Assembly (NCBI RefSeq): GCF_001278075.1
Contig: NZ_CP011340.1
Location: 6,755,501-6,819,500 of the forward strand
Length of the DNA: 64,000 nt
Reading direction: 5' to 3'
DNA from: Streptomyces pristinaespiralis
GTDB lineage: Bacteria > Actinomycetota > Actinomycetes > Streptomycetales > Streptomycetaceae
Below, one piece after another: positions 24,834-33,973 of the stretch. Numbering within the stretch: position 1 is the stretch's first letter; each line of letters opens with the position of its first letter. The notes under the pieces were generated by a model. The model saw only the letters and a program-made list of their open reading frames with translations. It did not search any database and was not told where the DNA came from. The translations under genes and the position numbers were made by a program.

Positions 24834-26165
24834 ATGACTCGCGCCATCGCTCTGCACAACGTCAGCAAGAGATACGGCCGCGCTCCCCGGGCCGTCGACA
24901 ACTTCTCCCTCGGTGTCCGGCCGGGGGAGTTCCTCGTCCTGCTGGGCCCCTCCGGCTGCGGCAAGTCGACCGTGCTGCGGATGATCGCCGGGCTGGAGGA
25001 CATCACCGAGGGCGAGCTCCTGCTGGACGGCGAGTACGCCAATGACATCCCGCCGCGTGAACGCGACATGGCCATGGTCTTCCAGAACTTCGCGCTCTAC
25101 CCGAGCATGACCAACCGGGAGAACATCGGCTTCCCACTGAAGCTCGAGAACCCGCGGGCCGACCGCAATCCGCGGGTCGAGGCCACCGCAAGGATGCTCG
25201 GCATCGAGGACATCCTCGACCGGTTCCCCGCGCAGCTCTCCGGCGGGGAGCGCCAGCGCGTCGCGATGGGCCGGGCCATCTCCCGCCGGCCCTCCGTCTT
25301 CCTGATGGACGAGCCGCTCTCCAACCTCGACGCCAAGCTCCGCAACCATCTGCGGGCCGAGATCGCGCGTCTGACCGCCGAGTTGGGGGTGACGACGGTC
25401 TACGTCACGCACGACCAGGCGGAGGCCATGTCGCTCGGGGACCGGGTGGCCGTGATGCGCGGCGGAGTGCTCCAGCAGGTCAGCTCGCCGCGTGACACCT
25501 ATGCCCTCCCGGCGAACGTCTTCGTCGCCGCCTTCATCGGAACGCCCCGGATCAACCTGCTCCAGGCCGTCGTCCACGCGCCGCTGGACGGCCGGATGTC
25601 GATCGACCTGGGCCGGCAGCGGCTTCCGCTGCCCGAGCCCCTCAGCCCCGATCACCAGCTGCTGCGCATCCAGCAGGGCCGGCAGATCATCGTGGGCCTG
25701 CGGTCGGAGGCAACCCGGATCGCGCCGCCCAGTCAGGCCCGGCCGGGGGAGGTGGCGCTGACCGGGATCGTCGAGCACATGGAGTACCAGGGGCACGAGG
25801 CGCTGGTGCACTTCAACACCGGTTCCCGGCCCGCCGTGGTCGCCGACCTGGAGTCGCCGCGTCCGCAGGCCGCCGTACGGCGGCGGAGGAACACCGGGCC
25901 CGGAGTGCTGACCCGGCTCAAGGACCGGGCGATGGCCCAGGTCGCGGGGCCGGTGGCGGTGCTCGACGAGCCGCTTCCCGAGCCCGTCCACGAGAGCAGG
26001 ATCACGGCGCCGAGCGACCTCGTCGTCCGTACCGGCCCCGACCTGCGGCTGCGTACCGGCGCCCAGGTGCCGCTGCTCGTGGACCTCGCCCACCTGTACG
26101 TCTTCGACCATCAGGGCCGCCGTATCTGCCCCGCCCCCATGGACGTTCCGGGGCTCGACGTCTGA
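24834..26165 (+). CDS. MalK/MsiK-like ABC sugar-transport ATPase, orphan
   Basis: A 443-residue CUT1-type ATPase: Walker A GPSGCGKSTVLRM, signature LSGGERQRVAMGRAI, Walker B PSVFLMDEPLSNLDAKLR, switch YVTHDQAEAMSLGDRV, and a C-terminal TOBE regulatory region containing an extra arginine-rich stretch (VRRRRNTGPGVL, about 350-365) that makes it longer than MsiK. No permease or binding protein gene adjoins it. In Streptomyces one ATPase can energise many sugar importers, so this may be a second shared ATPase. The 276 bases upstream hold no gene; GGGACATAGTGGGCTAG near 24773 may include the promoter. Confidence 0.9.
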   Translation: MTRAIALHNVSKRYGRAPRAVDNFSLGVRPGEFLVLLGPSGCGKSTVLRMIAGLEDITEGELLLDGEYANDIPPRERDMAMVFQNFALYPSMTNRENIGFPLKLENPRADRNPRVEATARMLGIEDILDRFPAQLSGGERQRVAMGRAISRRPSVFLMDEPLSNLDAKLRNHLRAEIARLTAELGVTTVYVTHDQAEAMSLGDRVAVMRGGVLQQVSSPRDTYALPANVFVAAFIGTPRINLLQAVVHAPLDGRMSIDLGRQRLPLPEPLSPDHQLLRIQQGRQIIVGLRSEATRIAPPSQARPGEVALTGIVEHMEYQGHEALVHFNTGSRPAVVADLESPRPQAAVRRRRNTGPGVLTRLKDRAMAQVAGPVAVLDEPLPEPVHESRITAPSDLVVRTGPDLRLRTGAQVPLLVDLAHLYVFDHQGRRICPAPMDVPGLDV

Positions 26166-26217
26166 CTCCTCCGCCACGACAGTGGCCTCCAGCACGCCGG
26201 ATGCCCCTGGCGCCGTA

Positions 26218-26236
26218 AAACTAACGGCGCTAGTTT
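26218..26236. promoter_or_regulatory. TetR-type operator AAACTA-N7-TAGTTT before aldehyde dehydrogenase
   Basis: Perfect arms AAACTA (26218-26223) and TAGTTT (26231-26236) around ACGGCGC. A second perfect repeat, GCGCCGT / ACGGCGC (26210-26216 and 26224-26230), overlaps it. The site lies 37 bases before the aldehyde dehydrogenase ATG. Nearly the same element occurs at 32788-32806 beside a TetR gene. Confidence 0.7.
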
Positions 26237-26273
26237 GGGGCGCGGACACTACCGCGAGGCGTGGAGGAGAGCG

Positions 26274-27668
26274 ATGAAGGCCCACGACGGCATGTACATC
26301 GGCGGCCGGTGGCGGCCCGCCGCGGCACCGGAAACGATCGCGGTCGTCGATCCCGCGGACGAGCAGGTCATCGCCCATGTGCCGGCGGGCACGGCGGAGG
26401 ACGTCGATGCCGCGGTACGCGCCGCCCGCGCGGCCTTCCCGGGCTGGGCGGCGACACCGCCCGCCGAGCGGGCGCGGTACATCGCGGCCCTGCGCGACGA
26501 GCTCGCCCGGCGTGTGGAGGAGATCGCACAGACGGTCACCTCCGAACTCGGCGCGCCGCCCGCCCTGGCGCTCGCCGTCCACGCGAACCTGCCCGTCGCG
26601 GTCGCCGGCTCCTACGCGGAGCTCGCGGGCTCCTACGCGTTCGAGGAGCGGATCGGGACCTCCACCGTGCTGATGGAGCCGGTCGGCGTCGTCGGCGCGA
26701 TCACGCCCTGGAACTACCCCCTGCACCAGATCGTCGCCAAGGTGGCCCCTGCGCTGGCCGCCGGCTGCACCGTGGTGCTCAAGCCGGCGGAGGACACCCC
26801 GCTGACCGCGCAGCTCTTCGCGGAGGCCGTCCACGAGGCGGGCATCCCCGAGGGCGTCTTCAACCTGGTCACCGGACTCGGCCCGGTGGCCGGCCAGGCG
26901 CTCGCCGAGCACGAAGGCGTCGACCTGGTGTCCTTCACCGGGTCGACCGCCGTCGGCCGGAAGATCGGCGCGACCGCGGGCGGCGCGATCAAGCGCGTCG
27001 CGCTGGAGCTGGGCGGCAAGTCGGCCAACGTGATCCTGCCGAGCGCCGACCTGGCCAAGGCGGTGAACGTCGGCATCGCCAACGTGATGTCAAACTCGGG
27101 CCAGACGTGCAGCGCGTGGACCCGCATGCTCGTGCACAAGGACCGGTACGAGGAGGCCGTCGCGCTCGCCGCGGCCGCCGTCGCCAAGTACGTCCCCGGC
27201 GAACGGGTCGGCCCGCTCGTCAACGCCAAGCAGCAGGAGCGGGTGCGCGGTTACATCGAGAAGGGCGTCGAGGAGGGTGCCCGGCTGGTGGCCGGCGGCC
27301 CCGAAGCGCCGCTCGGGGTCGGCTACTACGTCAGCCCGACCGTCTTCGCCGACGTCACCCCCGGCATGACCATCGCCCAGGAGGAGATCTTCGGTCCGGT
27401 CGTGTCGATCCTGAAGTACGAGGACGAGGACGACGCCCTCGCGATCGCCAACGGCACCGTGTACGGCCTCGCCGGCGCCGTCTGGGCCGGTGACGAGTCG
27501 GAGGCGGTGGCCTTCGCCCGCCGTATGGACACCGGTCAGGTCGACATCAACGGCGGTCGCTTCAACCCGCTGGCGCCGTTCGGCGGGTACAAGCAGTCCG
27601 GCGTGGGCCGGGAGCTCGGGCCGCACGGCCTCGCCGAGTACCTCCAGACCAAGTCCCTCCAGTTCTGA
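26274..27668 (+). CDS. NAD(P)-dependent aldehyde dehydrogenase
   Basis: A 464-residue aldehyde dehydrogenase that oxidises an aldehyde to the acid. Conserved features: [20 protein letters not shown], the glycine motif [12 protein letters not shown], the general base glutamate in [13 protein letters not shown], the catalytic cysteine in [12 protein letters not shown], and [11 protein letters not shown]. The start is ATG 26274 after GGAGGAGAG. The alcohol dehydrogenase gene follows 17 bases later, so the pair can carry alcohol to aldehyde to acid. A TetR-type operator overlaps the promoter region. Confidence 0.93.
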   Translation: MKAHDGMYIGGRWRPAAAPETIAVVDPADEQVIAHVPAGTAEDVDAAVRAARAAFPGWAATPPAERARYIAALRDELARRVEEIAQTVTSELGAPPALALAVHANLPVAVAGSYAELAGSYAFEERIGTSTVLMEPVGVVGAITPWNYPLHQIVAKVAPALAAGCTVVLKPAEDTPLTAQLFAEAVHEAGIPEGVFNLVTGLGPVAGQALAEHEGVDLVSFTGSTAVGRKIGATAGGAIKRVALELGGKSANVILPSADLAKAVNVGIANVMSNSGQTCSAWTRMLVHKDRYEEAVALAAAAVAKYVPGERVGPLVNAKQQERVRGYIEKGVEEGARLVAGGPEAPLGVGYYVSPTVFADVTPGMTIAQEEIFGPVVSILKYEDEDDALAIANGTVYGLAGAVWAGDESEAVAFARRMDTGQVDINGGRFNPLAPFGGYKQSGVGRELGPHGLAEYLQTKSLQF

Positions 27669-27685
27669 GCGGTAAGGAAACCATC

Positions 27686-28765
27686 GTGGTCCGTGCAGCC
27701 GTCCTGCCCTCCGTCGGTGCTCCCCTGGAGATCGCCGAGATCTCCCTGCCGGAGCCCGGCCCGGGCCAGGTCCGGGTCAGGCTCGCCGCAGCCGGGGTGT
27801 GCCACTCCGACCTGTCCCTCTCCGACGGCACCATGCGGTTGCCCGTCCCCGCCGTCCTCGGCCATGAGGGCGCGGGCACCGTCCTGGCCGTCGGCGAGGG
27901 TGTCACCCATGTCGCGCCCGGCGACGGTGTCGTCCTCAACTGGGCTCCCTCCTGCGGTACGTGCCACGCCTGCTCCATCGGCGAGGTGTGGCTGTGCGCC
28001 GACGCGCTGACCGGCGCGGGACGGGTGCACGCTCTCGCCGCCGACGGCACCGAGCTCCATCCCGGCCTGAACGTGGGCGCGTTCGCACAGGAGACGGTCG
28101 TCGCCGCGAACTGCGTGCTGCCCGTGCCCGACGGCGTCCCGCTGACGGACGCGGCCCTGCTGGGCTGCGCCGTCCTCACCGGCTACGGCGCCGTCCACCA
28201 CTCCGCGAGGGTGCGTGAGGGCGAGTCCGTCGTCGTCTTCGGCGTCGGCGGGGTCGGGCTGGCCACGCTCCAGTCCGCCCGGATCGCCGGAGCGGGCTCG
28301 ATCATCGCCGTCGACGTCTCCCCGGAGAAGGAGGAACTGGCGCGCGGCGCGGGCGCCACCGAGTACGTCGTCGCCTCCGACACCACGGCGAGGGAGATCC
28401 GGGGACTGACCGGCAAGCGCGGCGCCGACGTGGCGATCGAGTGCGTCGGCCGCGCCTCGACGATCCGCGCCGCCTGGGACTCCACCCGCCGTGGCGGCCG
28501 CACCACGGTCGTCGGCATCGGCGGGAAGGACCAGCAGGTCACCTTCCACGCCCTGGAGCTGTTCCACTGGGGCCGCACGCTGTCCGGCTGTGTCTTCGGC
28601 AACTCCGACCCGGCCGCCGACCTCCCGGTCCTCGCGGAGCACATCCGCGCCGGCCGGCTGGACCTGAGCGCGCTGGTCACCGAACAGATCGCCCTCGACG
28701 GCATCCCTGCGGCCTTCGACAACATGCTCGCGGGCAAGGGTGGCCGGGCCCTGGTCGTCTTCTAG
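27686..28765 (+). CDS. zinc-dependent alcohol dehydrogenase
   Basis: A 359-residue medium-chain dehydrogenase starting at GTG. Catalytic zinc ligands are in GVCHSDLSL and GHEGAGTVLAVGEGV. The structural zinc cysteines are CGTCHACSIGEVWLC. The NAD-binding Rossmann motif is VVFGVGGVGLATLQSARIAGAG. It shares general layout with the mscR product encoded at 59279 but lacks its mycothiol-specific context. It forms a pair with the aldehyde dehydrogenase upstream and is followed by a strong terminator. The natural alcohol is unknown. Confidence 0.92.
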   Translation: MVRAAVLPSVGAPLEIAEISLPEPGPGQVRVRLAAAGVCHSDLSLSDGTMRLPVPAVLGHEGAGTVLAVGEGVTHVAPGDGVVLNWAPSCGTCHACSIGEVWLCADALTGAGRVHALAADGTELHPGLNVGAFAQETVVAANCVLPVPDGVPLTDAALLGCAVLTGYGAVHHSARVREGESVVVFGVGGVGLATLQSARIAGAGSIIAVDVSPEKEELARGAGATEYVVASDTTAREIRGLTGKRGADVAIECVGRASTIRAAWDSTRRGGRTTVVGIGGKDQQVTFHALELFHWGRTLSGCVFGNSDPAADLPVLAEHIRAGRLDLSALVTEQIALDGIPAAFDNMLAGKGGRALVVF

Positions 28766-28780
28766 CGCCGCTCGAACCAC

Positions 28781-28810
28781 ACACCCCGGCCGCCGTCGCG
28801 GCCGGGGTGT
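28781..28810 (+). terminator. terminator after alcohol dehydrogenase
   Basis: Perfect 13-bp inverted repeat ACACCCCGGCCGC / GCGGCCGGGGTGT with the loop CGTC, starting 15 bases past the stop codon. Confidence 0.8.
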
Positions 28811-28882
28811 CCGTGCTGCTCGGAAGGCGCAGGCGGCGGCGCGGGCCGTCACGGAATCTTCCCGTCCAACCCGTTGACCCCA

Positions 28883-28898
28883 TACCCACCGGTCGGTA
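28883..28898. promoter_or_regulatory. TetR-type palindrome upstream of the MHS transporter
   Basis: TACCCACC-GGTCGGTA, arms matching at seven of eight positions, 74 bases before the transporter ATG. It shares ACCGGTCGGTA with the palindrome at 17627-17644. Confidence 0.5.
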
Positions 28899-28971
28899 CG
28901 GTCCCCGGAACTCCCCAGTGCCACCCCCCTCCTCCGACTCCGTCCCCGCATCCACCGGAGTGTGCACGTTC

Positions 28972-30336
28972 ATGGACACCGCAGCTCAGCTCACGGACAC
29001 CACCGGCTCCACACCCTCCGACCCCCGGCGGCGCCGCGTCGCCACCGCCGCTGCCCTCGCCTCGGCCGTCGAGTGGTACGACTACTTCGTCTTCGGCATC
29101 GCCGCCGCCCTCGTCCTCGGCGACCTGTACTTCCCCGCCGGCAGCTCCTCCGCCGGCGTGCTGGCCGCCTTCGCCACCTTCGCGGTCGGCTTCCTCGCCC
29201 GTCCCGTGGGCGGCGTCATCGCCGGGCAGCTCGGCGACAAGCGGGGCCGCAAGCCGATGCTGGTCCTCGCGCTCACGCTGATGGGACTCGCCACGGCCGG
29301 CATCGGCCTGCTCCCCACGTACGAGACGATCGGCATCGCCGCACCCGTACTTCTGGTCCTGCTCCGCATCGTCCAGGGCATCGCTGTCGGCGCCCAGTGG
29401 GGCGGCGCGATGCTGATGGCCACCGAGTACGCCCCCGAGGGCAAGCGCGGCCTCTACGGCAGCCTCGTCCAGCTCGGGGTCCCCATCGGTGTCGTCACCG
29501 CCAACACCGTGTTCCTGGTGGCGGGCACCCTCACCGGCGAGTCGGCGTTCGCCGCCTGGGGCTGGCGGGTGCCCTTCTTCGTCGGCTTCCTCGTCCTCGG
29601 TCTCGCCTGGTACATCCACACCAAGGTCGAGGAGACGCCCGAGTTCCGGGAGGCCGAACGCGCTCTCGCCGAGCAGGAGAAGAGCGAGACCCGCTCGCCC
29701 CTGCGCACGATCCTGCGCGAGCACCTCGGCACCGTGTTCCTGGCCGGCGGCTCGTTCGCCGTGAACACCGCCACGTTCTACATCATCATCACCGGCGTCC
29801 TGGACTACGCGACCCGCGAACTCGACATGAAGCGCGGCGCGGTGCTCGCGGTGTCCCTGGGCGTGAGCCTCACCCAGCTGGTCCTCATACCCGCCGCTGC
29901 GGCCCTCTCCGACCGCATCGGACGGCTGCGGATCTACGCGGCGGGCGCCATCGGCCTGCTGGTGTGGGCGGTGCCGATGTTCCTGCTGATCGACACCGCG
30001 TCACTGCTCTGGCTGGCCGTCGGTACCTTCGTCACCAGCTGCTTCCTGAGCATCATGTACGGGCCCCAGGCGGCGCTCTTCGCCGAGCTGTTCACCGCGG
30101 AGATGCGCTACACCGGTGCGTCCCTCGGCTACCAGATCGCCGCCGTCTTCGGCGGCGGCCTGGCGCCGTTCATGATGGTCCTGCTGCTGGAGGCGACCGG
30201 CACGTCCATGGCGGTGTCCGGCTACATCATCGGCCTGGCCGTGATCGCGCTGATCTCCATCAGGATCCTGGCCTCCCGGGCGGCTAAGGCCGCTGCCCCG
30301 GCATCCTCCGCCCCGGCAGAGGCGCAGTCCGGCTGA
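28972..30336 (+). CDS. metabolite:H+ symporter, MHS family of MFS
   Basis: A 454-residue member of the ProP/ShiA-type metabolite:proton symporters, with about 12 membrane segments. Signatures: ASAVEWYDYFVFGIAAALVL at helix 1, GQLGDKRGRKPML in the first loop, RIVQGIAVGAQWGGAMLMATEYAP at helix 4 and FREAERALAEQEKSETRSPL in the central loop. ATG 28972 is preceded by GGAG at a slightly long spacing. Family members take up organic acids, betaine, proline or shikimate; the substrate here may be linked to the upstream dehydrogenases but a terminator separates them. Confidence 0.92.
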   Translation: MDTAAQLTDTTGSTPSDPRRRRVATAAALASAVEWYDYFVFGIAAALVLGDLYFPAGSSSAGVLAAFATFAVGFLARPVGGVIAGQLGDKRGRKPMLVLALTLMGLATAGIGLLPTYETIGIAAPVLLVLLRIVQGIAVGAQWGGAMLMATEYAPEGKRGLYGSLVQLGVPIGVVTANTVFLVAGTLTGESAFAAWGWRVPFFVGFLVLGLAWYIHTKVEETPEFREAERALAEQEKSETRSPLRTILREHLGTVFLAGGSFAVNTATFYIIITGVLDYATRELDMKRGAVLAVSLGVSLTQLVLIPAAAALSDRIGRLRIYAAGAIGLLVWAVPMFLLIDTASLLWLAVGTFVTSCFLSIMYGPQAALFAELFTAEMRYTGASLGYQIAAVFGGGLAPFMMVLLLEATGTSMAVSGYIIGLAVIALISIRILASRAAKAAAPASSAPAEAQSG

Positions 30337-30418
30337 CCGTCCGCGCCCGTGCCACCGGCCCCGGACCCGTCGCCGCACCGGGGCGGCGGGCCCGGGGCCG
30401 TGGCCGTGCGGGCGGTCA
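30334..30418. terminator. nested inverted repeat between MHS and EamA genes
   Basis: The outer 11-bp stem overlaps both convergent stop codons (TGACCGTCCGC / GCGGGCGGTCA, one wobble pair). The inner perfect stem is CGGCCCCGG / CCGGGGCCG (30356-30364 and 30392-30400). Confidence 0.6.
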
Positions 30419-31339
30419 GGCGCGGGGACCGGTGAGCGCGCCGTCGGTCGCCGGCGCCCGGCCGCGCGAACGGGACACCGCCACACCCGCGAGGCACAGC
30501 GCCCCGCCGCAGAGGGTCAGCCAGCCCGGTACCTCGTCCAGCACGACCCAGGACATCAGCACCACCAGCGCCGGGACCGCGTACGTCGTCGCGCCCATCC
30601 GGCCGGCGGTCGTACGCGCCAGTGCGTAGGCCCACGTCGTGAACGCCAGCGCCGTCGGGAAGACGCCCAGGTAGACCATGTTCAGCGTCGCCGACACCGG
30701 CGCCCGCGAGGCCTCCGCCATCAGCTGCCCGGCGAACGGCAGGCACGCCACCGCCCCCACCAGGCAGCCGAACGTCGTCGCCTGGAGGGCGCTCGCGTGT
30801 GCCAGCGCCGGCTTCTGCGCCACCACGCCGCCCGCGTAGCCGACCGCCGCCAGCAGGCAGAGCAGCACGCCCAGCGTGGAGGCCCCGCCCTCGCCGGACA
30901 TCGACAGGCCCACGACGACGGCGCCCGCGAACGACACAGCCATGCCGGCCACGAGCCGCGGCCCCAGCCCCTCGCCCAGCAGCCGGGCGCCCAGCAGCGC
31001 GATGAGGATCGGGCCGATGTTCACCACCATGGCGGCCGTGCCCGCGTCGACCTGCTGTTCGCCCCAGTTGAGCACCACCATGTAGACGCCGAACCACAGC
31101 AGTCCGGAGACGAGGATGCCCGGCCAGGCGGCGCGCGGCGGCAGCCCCTCCCGCCGGATCAGCAGGACACAGCCCAGCGCGAGGGAGCCCGCCAGCAGCC
31201 GGCCGAGGGCGAGCGCGCCGGGGGAGTAGGCCTCGCCCGCGCTGCGGATGGAGACGAAGGCGGACGCCCAGAGCACGACGGTGACCGCCGCGGCGGCCAG
31301 GGCGGGCCACTTCGTGTGGTGGTGTATGGGGTTGGTCAT
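30416..31339 (-). CDS. EamA/DMT-family transporter
   Basis: A 307-residue membrane protein with ten hydrophobic segments in two repeats, as in EamA drug/metabolite transporters: WASAFVSIRSAGEAYSPGALALGRLLAG in the first repeat and PTALAFTTWAYALARTTAGRMG then PALVVLMSWVVLDEVPGWL in the second. Starts at ATG 31339. It is the third gene of a minus-strand run with an ArsR-like regulator 32 bases upstream and a TetR regulator before that, so its export activity is probably regulated by one of them. Substrate unknown. Confidence 0.9.
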   Translation of the reverse strand: MTNPIHHHTKWPALAAAAVTVVLWASAFVSIRSAGEAYSPGALALGRLLAGSLALGCVLLIRREGLPPRAAWPGILVSGLLWFGVYMVVLNWGEQQVDAGTAAMVVNIGPILIALLGARLLGEGLGPRLVAGMAVSFAGAVVVGLSMSGEGGASTLGVLLCLLAAVGYAGGVVAQKPALAHASALQATTFGCLVGAVACLPFAGQLMAEASRAPVSATLNMVYLGVFPTALAFTTWAYALARTTAGRMGATTYAVPALVVLMSWVVLDEVPGWLTLCGGALCLAGVAVSRSRGRAPATDGALTGPRA

Positions 31340-31371
31340 GCTGCGACCGTAAGGGCTCGACCTTTCGGCGT

Positions 31372-32070
31372 TCACCGCAATATCCCCGGCTCGATGTCGA
31401 GGAGCGTGTGCAGCGCCCGTTCGCCGTCGTCGGTCACCTTCACCGCCCGGTCGGAGCCGATGCGTACGCACCAGCCGGCGTCCAGGGCGTGGCCGCACAG
31501 CCGGGCACCGGCGACGCCGGCGAGGTGCGGCCTGCGCTCCGTCCAGTCGAGGCAGCCCCGTACGAGAGGACGGCGGCCCTTGGCCGACAGGTCGATCCCC
31601 AGGCCGGCGAACCAGCGGGCGCCGCGGTCCGTGAGCGCGAAGCCGGCGTCCTGGGTGAGCAGCCCACGGGCGGTCATGGCCCCGGTGATCGTGATGCCGA
31701 GCCGCCCCGCCAGATGGTCGTAACAGGTGCGCCCGCGCGCCAGGGCGTCGGCGACGGTGGACTCGCGCAGCGACCGCGGCGCCGGCACAGGACCGGGCGA
31801 GGCGTGCGCCGCCAGTTCCTCGACCAGGTGCGCCACGCGGTCGTCGGCGAGCCTCACGTACCGGTGCCGGCCCTGCCGTTCCTCCGTGAGCAGGCCGCCC
31901 GCGACGAGCTTGCCGAGGTGCTCGCTCGCGGTCGACGGGGCGACCCGGCCGTGCCGGGCGAGTTCCCCGGCCGTCCAGGCCCGTCCGTCGAGCAGGGCGA
32001 GGGCGAAGGCCGCCCGGGTTTCGTCGGCGAGCAGTGCGGCGAAGGCGGCGAGGTCGCGGGAGGAGGTCAT
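31372..32070 (-). CDS. ArsR-type winged-helix regulator with extended C-terminal domain
   Basis: A 232-residue regulator from ATG 32070 behind GGGAGG. The winged helix occupies residues 1-90 (LAAFAALLADETRAAFALAL, VAPSTASEHLGKLVAGGLL, EERQGRHRYVRLADDRVAHL). A longer C-terminal domain of unknown ligand specificity follows, with cysteines at GRTCYDHLAG, GCLDW, RLCGHALD and GWCVRIG that could bind metal or sense redox state (inference). It starts 15 bases after the TetR stop and precedes the EamA transporter gene. Confidence 0.83.
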   Translation of the reverse strand: MTSSRDLAAFAALLADETRAAFALALLDGRAWTAGELARHGRVAPSTASEHLGKLVAGGLLTEERQGRHRYVRLADDRVAHLVEELAAHASPGPVPAPRSLRESTVADALARGRTCYDHLAGRLGITITGAMTARGLLTQDAGFALTDRGARWFAGLGIDLSAKGRRPLVRGCLDWTERRPHLAGVAGARLCGHALDAGWCVRIGSDRAVKVTDDGERALHTLLDIEPGILR

Positions 32071-32085
32071 GCCTCCCAGCATGCG

Positions 32086-32760
32086 TCAGGGACGTTTCGG
32101 CGCCGGCCGAAGGGTGGCGCCGGGCCGCACGGTCTCGTACTGGAGGGCAAGACCGTCGAGCAGTGCCTCGAGTCCCGTCTCGAACGCCCCTTGGTCCACC
32201 TGTTCCTGCCGGTCCGCGAGCAGGTGGGCCTGGCCCAGGTGCGGGTAGTCCGCCGGGTCGTACGCCGTCGCGTCGTCGACGAAGCCGCGGGCGAACGAGC
32301 CGAGCGCGGAACCGGTGATGAAGTAGCGCATCAGCGCGCCGATGCGGGTCGCGTGGGCCGGGGGCCAGCCGGCGCGGACCATCGCGCCGAAGACGGCGTC
32401 GGCGACCTTGAGGCCGGCCGGGCGGCGGCCGGGTCCCCGGGCGAGCACCGGGACGGTGTTGGGGTGCGCGCTCAGGGCGGCGCGGTAGGAGACGGCCCAG
32501 TCGTGCAGGGCGGTGCGCCAGTCGCGGCCGTCGTCCTCGTCGAACATCGACAGGTCGACCCGGGCGCTGACCGCGTCGGCGACCGCGTCGAGGATCTCGT
32601 CCTTGTTGCGGAAGTGGTTGTAGAGGGAGGGGCCGCTGACGCCGAGCTCCGCGGCGAGCCGGCGGGTGGAGACCGCGTCGAGCCCTTCCGCGTCCACGAG
32701 CGCGCTCGCCGTCTCGACGATGCGTTCTCTGCTGAGGAGGGGCTTGCGCGGGCGGGCCAT
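32086..32760 (-). CDS. TetR-family regulator with tetracycline-repressor-type C-terminus
   Basis: A 224-residue TetR protein, ATG 32760. The helix-turn-helix is SRERIVETASALVDAEGLDA with STRRLAAELGVSGPSLYNHF, followed by a TetR_C-type ligand domain. It is divergent from the acyl-CoA dehydrogenase gene; the interval contains AAACTA-N7-TAGTTA, closely matching the operator before the aldehyde dehydrogenase at 26274. It also heads the operon containing the ArsR regulator and EamA exporter, so it may control three units. Confidence 0.88.
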   Translation of the reverse strand: MARPRKPLLSRERIVETASALVDAEGLDAVSTRRLAAELGVSGPSLYNHFRNKDEILDAVADAVSARVDLSMFDEDDGRDWRTALHDWAVSYRAALSAHPNTVPVLARGPGRRPAGLKVADAVFGAMVRAGWPPAHATRIGALMRYFITGSALGSFARGFVDDATAYDPADYPHLGQAHLLADRQEQVDQGAFETGLEALLDGLALQYETVRPGATLRPAPKRP

Positions 32761-32786
32761 GCGGCACATAGTAGGCCCAGCAGAAA

Positions 32787-32807
32787 TAAACTAGCAGTGA
32801 TAGTTAA
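32787..32807. promoter_or_regulatory. TetR operator between tetR and acyl-CoA dehydrogenase
   Basis: TAAACTA (32787-32793), seven bases, TAGTTAA (32801-32807): a near-perfect inverted repeat in the 61 bases between the divergent starts. Same spacing and core as the 26218 site. Confidence 0.7.
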
Positions 32808-32821
32808 AGTGGGGTGCCGCA

Positions 32822-33973
32822 ATGAATCTGGAGCTCGACGAGGAGCAGACGGCCGTCCGGCAATTGGCGAAGGACTTCGTGGACCGGGAGATCACCCCCC
32901 ATGTCGTGGAGTGGGACCGGGCGGAGAGCGTCGATCGGGGCATCGTCAAGAAGCTGGGCGCGCTCGGCTTCCTCGGTCTCACGGTCGACGAGGAGTACGG
33001 CGGCTCCGGCGGCGACCACCTCGCCTACTGCCTGGTGACCGAGGAACTCGGCCGCGGCGACTCCTCCGTGCGCGGCATCGTCTCCGTCTCCCTCGGCCTG
33101 GTCGCCAAGACCGTCGCCGCCCACGGGACCGAGGAGCAGAAGCGCGACTGGCTGCCCCGGCTCACCTCCGGCGAGGCCCTCGGCTGCTTCGGCCTCACCG
33201 AGCCCGGCACCGGCTCCGACGCGGGCAACCTGATCACCAGGGCCGTCGCCGACGGCGGCGACTACGTGATCAACGGCTCCAAGATGTTCATCACCAACGG
33301 CACCTGGGCGGACGTGGTCCTGCTGTTCGCCAGGACCAACGACACGCCAGGCCACAAGGGCGTGTCCGCCTTCCTCGTTCCCACGGACACCCCCGGGCTC
33401 ACCCGCCGCACCGTCCACGGAAAGCTGGGGCTGCGCGGCCAGGCCACCGCGGAGCTGGTGCTCGAGGACGTGCGCGTGCCGGCGGCGGCCATGCTCGGCC
33501 CCGAGGGCAAGGGCTTCTCCATCGCCATGTCGGCGCTCGCCAAGGGCCGGATGTCGGTCGCCGCCGGCTGTGTCGGTATCGCGCAGGCGGCCCTGGACGC
33601 GGCGGTCGGCTACGCCAAGGAGCGCGAGCAGTTCGGCAGGTCCATCGCCCACTACCAGCTGGTCCAGGAACTGCTCAGCGACGTAGCCGTCGACGTGGAC
33701 GCCGCCCGGCTGCTGACGTGGCGGGTCGCCGATCTGATCGACCGGGGGCAGCAGTTCGCCACCGCCGCCTCGCAGGCCAAGCTGTTCGCCTCGGAGGCCG
33801 CCGTACGCAGTGCCAACAACGCCCTCCAGGTCTTCGGCGGCTACGGCTACATCGACGAGTACCCCGTCGGCAAGCTGGTGCGCGACGCCCGCGTGATGAC
33901 CCTGTACGAGGGCACCAGCCAGATCCAGAAGCTGATCATCGGCCGTGCGTTGACCGGGGTCTCCGCGTTCTGA
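32822..33973 (+). CDS. acyl-CoA dehydrogenase
   Basis: A 383-residue FAD-dependent acyl-CoA dehydrogenase, medium/short-chain type. Conserved blocks: LGFLGLTVDEEYGGSGGD, CFGLTEPGTGSDAGNL (flavin and substrate loop), GSKMFITNGTWADV, REQFGRSIAHYQLVQ, QVFGGYGYIDEYPVGKLVRD, and the catalytic glutamate in LYEGTSQIQK near residue 368. It catalyses the first oxidation of an acyl-CoA to enoyl-CoA. It starts 62 bases from the divergent TetR start. Chain length or branched-chain preference cannot be read. Confidence 0.94.
   Translation: MNLELDEEQTAVRQLAKDFVDREITPHVVEWDRAESVDRGIVKKLGALGFLGLTVDEEYGGSGGDHLAYCLVTEELGRGDSSVRGIVSVSLGLVAKTVAAHGTEEQKRDWLPRLTSGEALGCFGLTEPGTGSDAGNLITRAVADGGDYVINGSKMFITNGTWADVVLLFARTNDTPGHKGVSAFLVPTDTPGLTRRTVHGKLGLRGQATAELVLEDVRVPAAAMLGPEGKGFSIAMSALAKGRMSVAAGCVGIAQAALDAAVGYAKEREQFGRSIAHYQLVQELLSDVAVDVDAARLLTWRVADLIDRGQQFATAASQAKLFASEAAVRSANNALQVFGGYGYIDEYPVGKLVRDARVMTLYEGTSQIQKLIIGRALTGVSAF

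Noticed and set aside
24786..26912. A 708-codon minus-strand frame opposite the ABC ATPase and aldehyde dehydrogenase genes
   Set aside because: It spans two well-supported plus-strand genes, is Asp/His/Gly/Arg-rich nonsense and has no recognisable domain.
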